DNA of 64,000 nucleotides, from contig NZ_CP129119.1 in NCBI RefSeq assembly GCF_030406775.1, positions 530,001 through 594,000 on the forward strand, given 5' to 3'. Position 1 is the stretch's first letter. The number at the start of each line of letters is the position of its first letter. This document shows, in pieces, positions 29,324 to 38,882 of this stretch. Under the pieces are notes generated by a model. It did no database searches. It was given only the letters and a program-made list of their open reading frames with translations, and was not told the origin of the DNA. This stretch comes from Sporosarcina trichiuri. GTDB lineage: Bacteria > Bacillota > Bacilli > Bacillales_A > Planococcaceae. A program made the translations under genes and the position numbers.

Positions 29324-30031
29324 ATGGGTACCGCAGAGCAGCGCATGCAGACCATCCTCATCGTAGAAGATGATCCATCGATCTCAAAACTCATCGATTA
29401 CAACTTGAAGCAGGCCGGCTACCATACGCTGACCGCAATGGATGGCCTTGAAGCGCTGAAGGCTGCCGCAACAGAAGGACCCGACCTCATCCTTCTCGAT
29501 CTCATGCTGCCGGGGATCGACGGAATTGAAGTCTGCCGGCGGCTGCGCAGCCAGCAGATCGAAATCCCGATCATCATGCTCACGGCGAGGACCGAAGAGG
29601 CCGACAAAGTCCGTGGTTTGGAGATCGGCGCGGACGATTATATGACGAAACCATTCAGCCCCCGTGAGCTGACCGCACGTGTGAAGGCCGTCCTGAGACG
29701 GATGGGGAACCAGCCGTCTCAGGAGGCTGTCATTTCGCTGAACGGCATCACTGTCTATCCCGACCGGTACGCAACGGAACTGAATGGGGAACCGCTCGAT
29801 TTCACGCCGAAGGAATTCGAACTGCTCGTCCATCTCATGAGAAACAAAAACCGTGTGCTCTCCCGGGACCAATTGCTCCAGGCTGTCTGGAATTACGAAT
29901 TCAGCGGAGACACCCGCATCGTCGATGTCCATATCAGTCATCTGCGCGATAAGATCGAATTAGATACGAAAAAACCGCAGTCCATCAAGACGCTGCGGGG
30001 AATCGGCTACAAATTCGAGGTGAACCCATGA
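29324..30031 (+). CDS. phoP: Response regulator PhoP
   Basis: An OmpR-type regulator of 235 residues with a receiver domain (phosphoacceptor D59 in ILLDLMLPG, K in MTKPFSP) and a C-terminal winged helix ending GIGYKFEV. It likely governs phosphate starvation genes, as in B. subtilis where phoPR follows mdh. The first ATG immediately follows the MaoC stop with no ribosome binding site; an internal ATG at 29345 gives MQTILIVEDD, closer to the usual start. Translation probably depends on the upstream gene. Confidence 0.94.
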   Translation: MGTAEQRMQTILIVEDDPSISKLIDYNLKQAGYHTLTAMDGLEALKAAATEGPDLILLDLMLPGIDGIEVCRRLRSQQIEIPIIMLTARTEEADKVRGLEIGADDYMTKPFSPRELTARVKAVLRRMGNQPSQEAVISLNGITVYPDRYATELNGEPLDFTPKEFELLVHLMRNKNRVLSRDQLLQAVWNYEFSGDTRIVDVHISHLRDKIELDTKKPQSIKTLRGIGYKFEVNP

Positions 30032-31455
30032 AAACGGAGGGTCATACGTCCAGGATCCTGCTGACCGCGTGCGCAGTTCTCGTCGTATTCTCGGTCGTAT
30101 CGTGGATCGTACTCAGCCAGTTCTTCAATATCTTTGCGAAAGACACGGATTCCGGCCTTGAACAGCGGTACTGGCTGTACTTGACAGTCGTCATCTTGCT
30201 GTTCCTCGTCATCAGTCTCTTCATCGTCTCCCGTATTCTGTACCATTTCACGAAGCCGGTCGATGAAATTGCCATGGTGGCGGATAAATTGGCGGCAGGC
30301 GATTACAAAACCCGGGCTGCGGTGAGTGAATTCAGTGATCTCGGCAACATCGCCGCCTCGCTTAATAAAGTAGCACAAACCGGACAGGAGACTCAGATGG
30401 TGCGATCCATGGAGAAAGAGCGGCTGAAGACGCTGATTGAAAGTATCGGCAGCAGCCTGCTCATGCTCGGCAGGGGCGGCACGGTGAACCTCATGAACGG
30501 CGTGTTTGCCCAGACGTTCCATACATCCTCTCAGGAACTCATCGGTAAATCGTTCAAGGAGATCGGGCTGCCTGCGGAAGCGGAACAGCTGATTGAAAAC
30601 GTCTTCCTGTCCGAGCAGGTGCACGAACGGCCGATCCGCCTGAACAGGAACGGGGCGCCGGTCGATCTGAACGTCTATGGCGCGCCGGTCATCGGACGCC
30701 ACGGCAACTGGCTCGGAATCATCGTCGTCTTCCACGACATCTCGAAAATCATCCGGCTCGAAGAGATCAGGAAAGACTTCGTGGCCAATGTATCCCATGA
30801 GCTTCGGACGCCTGTCACGTCCATCAAAGGATTCGCAGAGACGCTGCTGGACGGGGCGCTTGACGATCCGGAAATCTCCCGGGAATTCATCCGGATCATC
30901 GAGAAGGAGAGCACCCGTCTCCATTCGCTCGTCACCGATCTGCTGGAACTCTCGGGTATCGAGCAGCACAGCTTCAGTCTCGATATCGACCGGATTGACG
31001 TAACAGCAATCATAGCCGAAGCGGAGGAACTGGTATCGAAACGGCTCGCGGAAAAAGGGATGCGGCTGACTGTCATGGCCCCTGAAGAAGCGGTCATCGA
31101 AGCCGACGGCCGCCGGCTGATGCAAGTGCTCGTCAACCTGCTCGCCAATGCAATCGCCTATTCGAAAAACGGAACAATAATCCGGATCACCGTGCGGATT
31201 GATGGCGGCAGTCTCATTCTCTCCGTGGCTGACGAAGGCATCGGAATTGACCCGGATAAGATTCCCCGCCTGTTCGAGCGGTTTTACCGGGCCGATCTGG
31301 CGAGAAGCCGGGAGTCGGGCGGCACGGGACTCGGACTTGCAATCGTCAAGCACCTTGTCGAAGCACACGGCGGAGACGTATGGGTCGAGAGTGAAGTCGG
31401 CAACGGCTCGGAGTTTTTTGTCCGTCTTCCGATCCATCAGCTGCCGCGGCCATAA
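30028..31455 (+). CDS. phoR: Sensor histidine kinase PhoR, short-loop form
   Basis: A 475-residue kinase: TM1 about 10-31, external loop only about 17 residues (32-48), TM2 about 49-71, HAMP about 72-125, PAS about 135-240, HisKA with VSHELRTP (H257) and HATPase with [18 protein letters not shown] and [12 protein letters not shown]. subtilis PhoR (579 residues) has a large extracytoplasmic PDC/PAS domain that is absent here, so sensing must be intracellular or intramembrane. It overlaps phoP by 4 bases. Confidence 0.94.
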   Translation: MKTEGHTSRILLTACAVLVVFSVVSWIVLSQFFNIFAKDTDSGLEQRYWLYLTVVILLFLVISLFIVSRILYHFTKPVDEIAMVADKLAAGDYKTRAAVSEFSDLGNIAASLNKVAQTGQETQMVRSMEKERLKTLIESIGSSLLMLGRGGTVNLMNGVFAQTFHTSSQELIGKSFKEIGLPAEAEQLIENVFLSEQVHERPIRLNRNGAPVDLNVYGAPVIGRHGNWLGIIVVFHDISKIIRLEEIRKDFVANVSHELRTPVTSIKGFAETLLDGALDDPEISREFIRIIEKESTRLHSLVTDLLELSGIEQHSFSLDIDRIDVTAIIAEAEELVSKRLAEKGMRLTVMAPEEAVIEADGRRLMQVLVNLLANAIAYSKNGTIIRITVRIDGGSLILSVADEGIGIDPDKIPRLFERFYRADLARSRESGGTGLGLAIVKHLVEAHGGDVWVESEVGNGSEFFVRLPIHQLPRP

Positions 31456-31502
31456 CTGACAGCCATGACACATCGCGTCGTTTTCTTTTCATCCTGCCTG
31501 CA

Positions 31503-31511
31503 TGGTAAGAT
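31503..31511 (+). promoter_or_regulatory. Extended -10 promoter of polA
   Basis: TGG-TAAGAT lies 44 bases before the GTG start. The -35 region is weak. Confidence 0.45.
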
Positions 31512-31554
31512 GGGGGGAGACGACGTTTTTTTGACGAAGGAGTGGACGAGTGAC

Positions 31555-34182
31555 GTGACAACAGAAAAAATTGTATTGCTCGACGGAAACAGCCTGGCAT
31601 ACCGTGCGTTCTTCGCACTGCCGCTGCTGACGAACGACAGCGGCATCCACACGAATGCCGTCTACGGCTTCACGATGATGCTCCAGAATATCCTGAAAGA
31701 AGAACAGCCGACCCATATACTGGTCGCCTGGGACGCCGGAAAGACGACATTCCGGCACAGCACCTTCAGCGAGTACAAAGGCGGCCGGCAGAAGACACCG
31801 CCCGAACTGTCCGAGCAGTTTCCGTATTTGCGTAAATTGCTGGAAGCGTTCCGGATTCCGCAGTATGAATTGGAAAACTATGAGGCGGACGACATTATCG
31901 GCACCTTAAGCCGCGCAGCGGGCGAGCGGGCAGTCGAAACGGTCATCATATCAGGGGACAAGGACCTGACCCAGCTTGCGACAGACTCAGTGACCGTCTG
32001 CATCACACGGAAGGGCATCACCGACATGGAGGCCTATACACCTGAGCATGTTGAAGAGAAATACGGCATCGAACCGCTCCAGATCATTGATATGAAAGGA
32101 CTCATGGGGGACGCCTCCGATAATATCCCGGGCGTTCCGGGGGTCGGTGAGAAGACGGCACTGAAACTGCTGAAACAGTATGGCTCGGTCGAAAAGATCT
32201 ATGAATCGCTGGATGAAGTGAGCGGGAAGAAGCTGAAAGAGAACCTGACGGAAAACGAAGCGCAGGCGTTCATGAGCAAACAGCTCGCTACGATAGACGT
32301 ACAGGCCCCTATCACAGTCGGATACGATGAGCTGACTTATAGCGGACCGGACGACGAACGGGTGAAGTCCATTTTCAAAGAACTGAAATTCACCACGCTT
32401 CTCGAGAAGATGGGGGAGACGGCAGCTGAAGAGCCGCCTGCGGAAGCAATCGAAGTGGAAACGAAGCATTCGGTCACCGAGCAAGACCTGACCGGACATA
32501 TGGCGGTCCATTTGGAAATGATGGATGACAACTATTTCACCTCCGACTTGTTCGGCCTGGCATTCGCAGATGGAGAGCGTGTATTCTATATGCCGATCGA
32601 GGATGTCCAAAATAGTGATGAAGTGAAAGTGTGGCTCGCCTCCGAAGAACATGAGAAATACACGACCGACGCAAAAGCCCTGTTCGCAGCGCTCGACCGG
32701 ATCGGGATTCCCGTTTCCGGCATTGATTTCGACCTGACGCTTGCTGCTTATATCGTCAATCCATCCCTGTCGTTCGATGATGTGTCGGAAGCGGCCGCAT
32801 CGGTCGGCTGGAAGCAGATCGAAAAGGACGAGACGGTCTATGGGAAAGGCGCGAAGAAAGCACGGCCGGAAGGCGCCCGGCTTGCACAGCACGCAGGCGC
32901 GAAGGCGGCGGCTGTCTGGAACCTCCGCGGGCCGGTCTCCCGGCAGCTGGAAGACAACGGCCAATATGAGCTGTATCACAATTTGGAACTGCCGCTGGCC
33001 AAGATCCTCGGAAAGATGGAAGCGACCGGCGTCAAGGCGGACCTTGCCACACTGCAGGATATCGGCACGGAACTGTCCGGACGGCTGGATCAGCTCGAAA
33101 AGACGATCTATGAAATGGCCGGACAGCCGTTCAACATCAACTCGCCGAAGCAGCTCGGTGTCATCCTGTTCGAAAAGATCGGTCTGACACCTATCAAAAA
33201 GACGAAGACGGGATATTCCACGGCAGCTGACGTGCTCGAAAAGCTGGCGCCTGAACATGAAATCATCGATCAGATCCTCCTGTACCGGCAGCTTGGAAAA
33301 CTGAAATCGACGTACGTTGATGGTCTGTCGAAAGAAATCCATGATGACGGAAAGATCCACACCCGCTATCAGCAGGCACTCACGCAGACGGGCCGTCTCA
33401 GCTCCATTAACCCGAATCTGCAGAATATCCCGATCCGGCTCGAGGAAGGCCGCAAGATCCGTGCTGCCTTCGTCCCATCCGAACCAGGCTGGATCATGTT
33501 CGCAGCGGATTATTCGCAGATCGAACTGCGTGTGCTTGCTCACATCTCACAGGACGAAAAGCTGATCGAAGCATTCCGTGCCGGAGAAGACATCCATACG
33601 AAGACAGCGATGCAGGTGTTCCATGTCGGCAAGGACGATGTCACTGCCAATATGCGGCGCGCTGCAAAAGCGGTCAACTTCGGAATCGTCTACGGCATCA
33701 GTGATTATGGTCTCTCCCAGAGCTTGGATATCCCGCGGAAGGAAGCGGCTGATTTCATCGAAACCTATTTGGCAAGTTTCCCGGGTGTCAAGCGCTACAT
33801 GGACGAGAGTATCCTGGAAGCGAAAAAGGACGGATACGTATCGACGATGATGAACCGGCGCCGTTACCTGCCGGACATCAACAGTTCCAATTTCAATCTG
33901 CGCGGCTTTGCAGAACGGACTGCGATGAATACACCGATCCAGGGGACAGCTGCGGATATCATCAAGAAAGCGATGATCGACATGGACGCACGGCTCGCAG
34001 CTGAGAATCTGCAGGCGCGCATGCTGCTCCAGGTGCACGATGAACTGATCTTCGAAGCGCCTGAAGAAGAACTGGAAACATTGAAAGTGCTTGTTCCCGA
34101 CGTCATGGAGTCTGCGCTGAAGCTGGACGTCCCGCTGAAGGTCGACTCCGCGTTCGGCGCGAGCTGGTACGACACGAAGTGA
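31555..34182 (+). CDS. polA: DNA polymerase I
   Basis: An 875-residue repair and Okazaki-fragment polymerase. A 5' nuclease domain (about 1-290) starts MTTEKIVLLDGNSLAYR; the middle proofreading-like domain lacks the catalytic DxE residues (AVHLEMMDDNY where a D-E pair is needed), as in other Bacillales. The polymerase domain has DYSQIELRVLAH, RRAAKAVNFGIVYG and QVHDELIF. The GTG at 31555 matches the family start; a ribosome binding site AAGGAG lies a rather long 12 bases upstream. It is followed by mutM and coaE. Confidence 0.96.
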   Translation: MTTEKIVLLDGNSLAYRAFFALPLLTNDSGIHTNAVYGFTMMLQNILKEEQPTHILVAWDAGKTTFRHSTFSEYKGGRQKTPPELSEQFPYLRKLLEAFRIPQYELENYEADDIIGTLSRAAGERAVETVIISGDKDLTQLATDSVTVCITRKGITDMEAYTPEHVEEKYGIEPLQIIDMKGLMGDASDNIPGVPGVGEKTALKLLKQYGSVEKIYESLDEVSGKKLKENLTENEAQAFMSKQLATIDVQAPITVGYDELTYSGPDDERVKSIFKELKFTTLLEKMGETAAEEPPAEAIEVETKHSVTEQDLTGHMAVHLEMMDDNYFTSDLFGLAFADGERVFYMPIEDVQNSDEVKVWLASEEHEKYTTDAKALFAALDRIGIPVSGIDFDLTLAAYIVNPSLSFDDVSEAAASVGWKQIEKDETVYGKGAKKARPEGARLAQHAGAKAAAVWNLRGPVSRQLEDNGQYELYHNLELPLAKILGKMEATGVKADLATLQDIGTELSGRLDQLEKTIYEMAGQPFNINSPKQLGVILFEKIGLTPIKKTKTGYSTAADVLEKLAPEHEIIDQILLYRQLGKLKSTYVDGLSKEIHDDGKIHTRYQQALTQTGRLSSINPNLQNIPIRLEEGRKIRAAFVPSEPGWIMFAADYSQIELRVLAHISQDEKLIEAFRAGEDIHTKTAMQVFHVGKDDVTANMRRAAKAVNFGIVYGISDYGLSQSLDIPRKEAADFIETYLASFPGVKRYMDESILEAKKDGYVSTMMNRRRYLPDINSSNFNLRGFAERTAMNTPIQGTAADIIKKAMIDMDARLAAENLQARMLLQVHDELIFEAPEEELETLKVLVPDVMESALKLDVPLKVDSAFGASWYDTK

Positions 34183-34191
34183 GGTGATCCT

Positions 34192-35064
34192 ATGCCGGAA
34201 TTACCGGAAGTCGAAGGGGTCGTCCGGGCGCTCGCACCTGTGGCGAGCGGCAGGACGATCCGGCGTGTCGCCATTTCCGAGACGGTCATCCGTTCGAAAG
34301 AGGCCGGGAAAGAAGCGATTGTCAAAGGGATGCCTGTCGGACAGTTCACCAGCCAGCTGGCCGGCTGGACGATCGACAGCATTGAGCGCCGCAGCAAGTA
34401 TATCTACATCCATCTGTCCAGAGAAGCCAGCTGCCGCCTGCTCGTCAGCCATCTCGGCATGACTGGAGCGTGGTTCGCGGTCGGCTCGGTCGAAGATATC
34501 CGGGAACAGAAATTCCGGAATCATATCCACGCCGTGTTCGAAATGGAGGACGGTGGACTGCTTGTCTATTCGGATATCCGCCGGTTCGGTGAATTACGTC
34601 TGCTGACTTGTGCGGAAGATCATCCGTCGCTTCTCGAAATGGCACCTGAGCCGTTCGATGATGAGGCAGAGTCCTTTTTCATCCATAAAGCGGAAACGCC
34701 GGCATTCCGTAAAAAGGCGATCAAGGAAGTGATCATGGACGGACGTGTAATTTCAGGCTGCGGCAATATTTACGCGACAGAAGCACTGTTCCGGACAGGA
34801 ATCCATCCCAAACGGACAGCCGGCCGGATAAGCGAAGCGAGGAAACGGCAGCTGTTCCGGGAAATCGCGGCCGTCCTGAGGGAAAGCATCGACGCAGGGG
34901 GCAGTTCCATTTCGGACTACCGCAACATCAACGGCGAAGCAGGTTCGATGCAGGACAGGCTGCAGATGTACGGGCGGAAAACCTGTCCTGTCTGCGGCGC
35001 CCAGACGGCGGCCGTCCAGATTGCGGGACGCACATCGACATACTGCAAGAAATGCCAGCATTGA
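34192..35064 (+). CDS. mutM: Formamidopyrimidine-DNA glycosylase
   Basis: Removes 8-oxoguanine and formamidopyrimidines and nicks the abasic site. The N-terminal PELPEVEG carries the catalytic Pro2 and Glu3; the lysine in RRSKYIYIHL, NIYATEALF with the helix-two-turn-helix, and the C-terminal zinc finger CPVCGAQ...CKKC are present. Length is 290 residues, slightly above the usual 270-276. It starts 9 bases after polA, in the polA-mutM-coaE repair cluster of Bacillales. Confidence 0.96.
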   Translation: MPELPEVEGVVRALAPVASGRTIRRVAISETVIRSKEAGKEAIVKGMPVGQFTSQLAGWTIDSIERRSKYIYIHLSREASCRLLVSHLGMTGAWFAVGSVEDIREQKFRNHIHAVFEMEDGGLLVYSDIRRFGELRLLTCAEDHPSLLEMAPEPFDDEAESFFIHKAETPAFRKKAIKEVIMDGRVISGCGNIYATEALFRTGIHPKRTAGRISEARKRQLFREIAAVLRESIDAGGSSISDYRNINGEAGSMQDRLQMYGRKTCPVCGAQTAAVQIAGRTSTYCKKCQH

Positions 35065-35083
35065 ACACGAAGGAGTGACTTTC

Positions 35084-35677
35084 ATGATCATCGGTCTGAC
35101 GGGCAGCATCGCGAGCGGAAAGAGCACCGTCGCACGCATGCTGAAAGAAAAAGGACTTCCGATCGTTGACGCGGACGAGATTGCGCGTCTCGTCGTCGAA
35201 CCCGGAAGCCCCGTTCTCGAAGACATCAAGGCTGCGTTCGGTCCCCGGGCCATCCGGGAGGACGGTGCCATGAACCGGGAGTATGTCGGGAAGCTTGTAT
35301 TCGGCGACGACGCCAAGCGGATGCAGCTGAACGGGATCATCCATCCGGCCATCCGTAAAGAATTGATCGCCCAGAAAGAACTGTATATTGAAGCGGGGGC
35401 GGAAACGGTGGTCCTCGACATTCCGCTGCTGTTCGAGAACAGATTATTCGAGTATGTCGAGAAGATCCTGGTTGTGTCCGTAAGTCCGGAAATCCAGCTG
35501 GAGCGCCTTATGCTGCGGAACGGCCTGACGAAGGCGGAAGCGGCCACCCGTATCGCGTCCCAGCTGCCTGTGAAGGAAAAAGAGGCGGGGGCGGACGCTG
35601 TCATCCATAACGACGGCTCCCTGGAAGAGACGGAACGTCAAGTGGATGAAGTGCTGACCGCTTGGCAGGTGCACTGA
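35084..35677 (+). CDS. coaE: Dephospho-CoA kinase
   Basis: The last step of coenzyme A synthesis, phosphorylating the ribose 3'-hydroxyl. The 197-residue protein has the Walker A GLTGSIASGKST, the DADEIAR block and the lid region RLMLRNGLTKAEA. AAGGAG precedes the ATG at 35084. In B. subtilis ytaF lies between mutM and coaE; here only 19 bases separate them. Confidence 0.95.
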   Translation: MIIGLTGSIASGKSTVARMLKEKGLPIVDADEIARLVVEPGSPVLEDIKAAFGPRAIREDGAMNREYVGKLVFGDDAKRMQLNGIIHPAIRKELIAQKELYIEAGAETVVLDIPLLFENRLFEYVEKILVVSVSPEIQLERLMLRNGLTKAEAATRIASQLPVKEKEAGADAVIHNDGSLEETERQVDEVLTAWQVH

Positions 35678-35719
35678 CCATTCAGAAAAATCGAACATTG
35701 TTCACTCTTGCACAAACTC

Positions 35720-35747
35720 TTTCCACACAGTGAAAATGTGTTATACT
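35720..35747 (+). promoter_or_regulatory. Promoter of gapB
   Basis: TTTCCA (35720-35725) and TATACT (35742-35747) with 16-base spacing; the -10 lies within a CcpN-like box. Confidence 0.65.
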
Positions 35748-35780
35748 ATTTACGAGTATTCGAGTAAACAGTATAACATC
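35737..35780 (+). promoter_or_regulatory. CcpN-like operator pair of gapB
   Basis: TGTGTTATACT (35737-35747) matches the CcpN box consensus TRTGHYATAYW as recalled. A reverse copy AGTATAACATC (35770-35780) differs at one position. The cores GTTATACT and AGTATAAC form a perfect inverted repeat 22 bases apart, spanning the -10 and the start region. In B. subtilis CcpN represses gapB on glycolytic carbon sources. Confidence 0.65.
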
Positions 35781-35801
35781 ATACATACGGGAGGACTTTT
35801 C

Positions 35802-36824
35802 ATGACCACATCAGTAGCGATTAATGGATTCGGCCGCATCGGCCGCATGGTATTCCGGCAGTTGATCACAGAGGACGAAGTGACTGCCATCGCCATAAAC
35901 GCCTTATATCCGCCGGAAACGCTGGCACATCTGATTAAGTATGACACAACTCACGGAACGTTTGACGGCGACATCGAAATTGCGGACAGCGCGCTCATCG
36001 TCAACGGAAAGCGTGTCGAGCTCGTCGCAGAACGTGACCCATCCAAACTCCCTTGGAAACAGCTCGGCGTCGACATCGTCATTGAAGCGACTGGTGTCTT
36101 CAATGCACGTGACAAAGCCGCCCTCCATTTGGATGCCGGCGCGAAGAAAGTCATCCTGTCAGCTCCCGGGAAAAACGAAGACATCACGATCGTGATGGGC
36201 GTGAATGATGAGAAACTCGATATTGCAAAGCATGACGTCATCTCGAATGCCAGCTGCACGACGAACTGCCTGGCGCCTGTCGTCAAAGTGCTGAACGACG
36301 AATTCGGCATCGAGAATGGCCTGATGACGACCGTCCATGCCTATACGAACGATCAGAAGAACCTGGATAACCCGCACAAGGATCTGCGCCGGGCCCGCTC
36401 ATGCGGCCAGTCGATCATCCCGACTTCGACAGGTGCAGCAAAAGCGCTCTCACTTGTGCTGCCTGAATTGGAAGGCAAGATCCATGGTATGGCGCTGCGT
36501 GTCCCGACACCGAACGTCTCACTCGTCGATCTGGTCGTCGACCTGAAGGAAGACGTAACGGCTGAACAGGTGAACGAAGCATTCAAGAAAGCATCCGGAA
36601 GCTCGATGAATGGCATCCTCGGCTTCACGATGGAACCGCTCGTTTCCATCGATTTCAATAACACGACAGACTCCGCGATCATCGACGGCCTGTCCACGAT
36701 GGTCATCGGTGACCGAAAAGTCAAAGTGCTCGCCTGGTATGACAACGAGTGGGGCTACTCCGCGCGCGTCGTCGACCTGACGAAGAAAGTTGCGAAAGAA
36801 CTGCGGGCTGGTGTCAGTGCATAA
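35802..36824 (+). CDS. gapB: Glyceraldehyde-3-phosphate dehydrogenase, gluconeogenic GapB type
   Basis: A 340-residue GAPDH, the length of B. subtilis GapB. NAD(P)-binding INGFGRIGRM and the catalytic cysteine in ASCTTNCLAP are clear. The segment after the first Rossmann strand reads ALYPPETLAHLIKYD rather than the NDLTD of the glycolytic paralogue, where the aspartate selects NAD; together with the gene order after coaE this supports an NADP-linked gluconeogenic enzyme. GGGAGG precedes the ATG at 35802. A CcpN-like site covers the promoter and a strong terminator follows. Confidence 0.93.
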   Translation: MTTSVAINGFGRIGRMVFRQLITEDEVTAIAINALYPPETLAHLIKYDTTHGTFDGDIEIADSALIVNGKRVELVAERDPSKLPWKQLGVDIVIEATGVFNARDKAALHLDAGAKKVILSAPGKNEDITIVMGVNDEKLDIAKHDVISNASCTTNCLAPVVKVLNDEFGIENGLMTTVHAYTNDQKNLDNPHKDLRRARSCGQSIIPTSTGAAKALSLVLPELEGKIHGMALRVPTPNVSLVDLVVDLKEDVTAEQVNEAFKKASGSSMNGILGFTMEPLVSIDFNNTTDSAIIDGLSTMVIGDRKVKVLAWYDNEWGYSARVVDLTKKVAKELRAGVSA

Positions 36825-36840
36825 TTGATTTGAATAGCGA

Positions 36841-36887
36841 AAACTGTCCATCCGGCTGCCTGTGTGCAGACGAATGGACAGTTTTTT
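36841..36887 (+). terminator. Terminator after gapB
   Basis: An 11-bp stem AAACTGTCCAT/ATGGACAGTTT is followed by TTTT. Confidence 0.9.
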
Positions 36888-36961
36888 GCAGTTTTACGGG
36901 TCGTTTGCACAATCATACGTCGAACCATGTCTGCAGACGGGTGTTCTGCAGCCTATCTGTC

Positions 36962-36970
36962 TGGTATACT
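36962..36970 (+). promoter_or_regulatory. Extended -10 promoter of nrdR-dnaB-dnaI
   Basis: TGG-TATACT lies 32 bases before the nrdR start; no clear -35. Confidence 0.6.
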
Positions 36971-37002
36971 GGATAGACTAAAGAAAACCGGAGGAACGAA
37001 CC

Positions 37003-37494
37003 ATGAAATGTCCAGCCTGCCACTACAACGGGACGCGTGTCGTCGATTCAAGGCCAGCCGAAGAGAATAGCTCGATCCGCAGACGCCGTGAATGCGAAAA
37101 GTGCAGCTACCGGTTCACAACATTTGAAAAAGTGGAGGAAGCCCCTCTTATCGTCGTAAAGAAGGAAGGGACCCGCGAAGAATTCACAGGTGAGAAACTG
37201 CTCCGCGGCCTGGTCCGTGCCTGTGAAAAACGGCCGGTGCCCCTGGAAGACCTGCAGAATATCGTCCTCTCGATCGAACAGGAACTGAAAAGCCGCGGCA
37301 TTTCCGAAATCGCTTCACATGATGTCGGAGAGATGGTGATGGAGCGGCTTGCGGCTGTCGATGAAGTCGCCTACGTCCGTTTTTCGTCCGTCTACCGGGA
37401 TTACCAGAACATCACGATGTTCATCGAGGAATTGAAGAATCTGCAGCAAGGGCCGCTCCGCGAAAAGTCCGGTCCCCTCGATGAGTCCAACTAG
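37003..37494 (+). CDS. nrdR: Ribonucleotide reductase repressor NrdR
   Basis: A zinc-ribbon and ATP-cone regulator that represses ribonucleotide reductase genes when dATP is high. The zinc ribbon [10 protein letters not shown]...CEKC covers residues 1-35 and the ATP-cone about 48-138 ([11 protein letters not shown]). It has 163 residues, with a charged tail past the usual 150. GGAGGA precedes the ATG. It heads nrdR-dnaB-dnaI, linking dNTP control with replication initiation; B. subtilis speD, normally between gapB and nrdR, is absent. Confidence 0.96.
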   Translation: MKCPACHYNGTRVVDSRPAEENSSIRRRRECEKCSYRFTTFEKVEEAPLIVVKKEGTREEFTGEKLLRGLVRACEKRPVPLEDLQNIVLSIEQELKSRGISEIASHDVGEMVMERLAAVDEVAYVRFSSVYRDYQNITMFIEELKNLQQGPLREKSGPLDESN

Positions 37495-37511
37495 CAGGAA
37501 GGTGAGAATGC

Positions 37512-38882
37512 ATGCTTTACCAGGAATTACAGCCGGTGGATGCCTATACGCTGAAGCCGTCCGCCTCTTTTTCGGACTATGACCGGCAGCTCCTCTCCCT
37601 GTTCTACCAGCCGCTGACCGGGCCGGAACCGATCAGCCTGTTCCTGACCTTATGGGCGGATGCCGAAACGAATGCCGCCCGTCAGTTCAACCACTACCAC
37701 CTCATGAACCATCTGAGCATGTCGCTGCCGTCCGTTTTCCAGGCACGTATTTCGCTGGAAGCGATCGGTCTGCTGCGCTCCTATATGTGTACGGAAGGCG
37801 ACAGCCGCTCGTTCATCTATGAACTGCTGCCGCCGCTCGATGCGGAACAGTTTTTCCACGATCCGCTGCTGGCGACGTTCCTGTTCAGCAAAATCGGGGA
37901 ACAGTCCTACAGGGAACTGCGCGCCCGGTTCTCAATCGAACAGCCCGATATGCACAATTTCAAGGAAGTCTCCAGGAACTTCCTGGACGTCTACACACCC
38001 GTCAATGGCAATGCGCACGAACTGCTGAACGACCAGCCGCTGAAAGAGCGTAAGACAGCGGAAGGCGTGCCGTTCGATGACAGCTTCTTCGACTTTGATA
38101 TGATGATGAGCGGTCTGTCGGAACAGATGGTGCCGCGCAGCGCAATCGCAGGGATTTCGCACCAGCTGATCGCGAAGCTCGCATTTCTTTATTCCCTGTC
38201 ACCGCTCGATATGCAGAAAGTGATCATGATGGCGCTGGACGAAAACCTCGAGGTACCCGAAGAACGGCTGCGGCGGGCGGCGACCGAGTTCTATAAGGTC
38301 AACGTCTCGAACACGGCGCCGAAACTCAACAAGTTTTACATCCCTGAAGATGCGCCCGAACCGGCAGGCGGACAGGCGCCGCTGACGAAGCAGCAAGAAC
38401 TATTGGCGTACTTTAAACGGACGAGCCCCCGCGAACTGCTTTATGACCTGATCGGTTCTGAACCGTTTTCGGTGGATGTCAAACTGGCGGAGCGGCTCAT
38501 GAACACTCATAAGCTGCCGTTCGAAGTTGTCAACGTCCTGCTGCACTATATCGTGCTGAACAACGACGGCAAGATCACGAGCGGTTTCGCGGAGCGTGTC
38601 GCCTCCCACTGGGCGATGAAAAAAGTCGCGACTGCGGAAGAAGCGATGGAGCTCTCCCGAAAAGGGCTTGACGAGACGGAACAATGGAAGAAGGAAGGCT
38701 CCCGCTCATCCGGCAGAAGCCGGAAACCGGCCAGGGAAGAGCAAGTGCCGGACTGGTTCAAAGAAAAGGAAAAAAGCAAAGAACCTGCACAGCAGGAATC
38801 CGCCGATGATGCCGAAGCGATTGAAACGAAACGCAGGGCACTCATGGCGAGACTGGAATCGATGCGGAATGGGGTGAACTAA
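37512..38882 (+). CDS. dnaB: Replication initiation and membrane attachment protein DnaB
   Basis: The Firmicute DnaB (not the helicase) acts with DnaD and DnaI to load the replicative helicase at oriC and restart sites. The 456-residue protein has an N-terminal winged-helix region (about 1-130) and DDBH2-type helical repeats (about 300-400, with KLPFEVVNVLLHYIV), then a charged low-complexity tail with RSSGRSRKPAREEQVPDWFK. A GGTGAGA site precedes the ATG. It abuts dnaI. Confidence 0.93.
   Translation: MLYQELQPVDAYTLKPSASFSDYDRQLLSLFYQPLTGPEPISLFLTLWADAETNAARQFNHYHLMNHLSMSLPSVFQARISLEAIGLLRSYMCTEGDSRSFIYELLPPLDAEQFFHDPLLATFLFSKIGEQSYRELRARFSIEQPDMHNFKEVSRNFLDVYTPVNGNAHELLNDQPLKERKTAEGVPFDDSFFDFDMMMSGLSEQMVPRSAIAGISHQLIAKLAFLYSLSPLDMQKVIMMALDENLEVPEERLRRAATEFYKVNVSNTAPKLNKFYIPEDAPEPAGGQAPLTKQQELLAYFKRTSPRELLYDLIGSEPFSVDVKLAERLMNTHKLPFEVVNVLLHYIVLNNDGKITSGFAERVASHWAMKKVATAEEAMELSRKGLDETEQWKKEGSRSSGRSRKPAREEQVPDWFKEKEKSKEPAQQESADDAEAIETKRRALMARLESMRNGVN

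Noticed and set aside
30007..31473. Minus-strand frame of 488 codons opposite phoR
   Set aside because: Antisense to intact kinase motifs; composition is typical of a shadow frame.
31987..33543. Long minus-strand frame of 518 codons opposite polA
   Set aside because: It lies entirely antisense to clear polymerase motifs and its translation is rich in Arg, His, Phe and Cys, typical of an antisense shadow in GC-rich genes.
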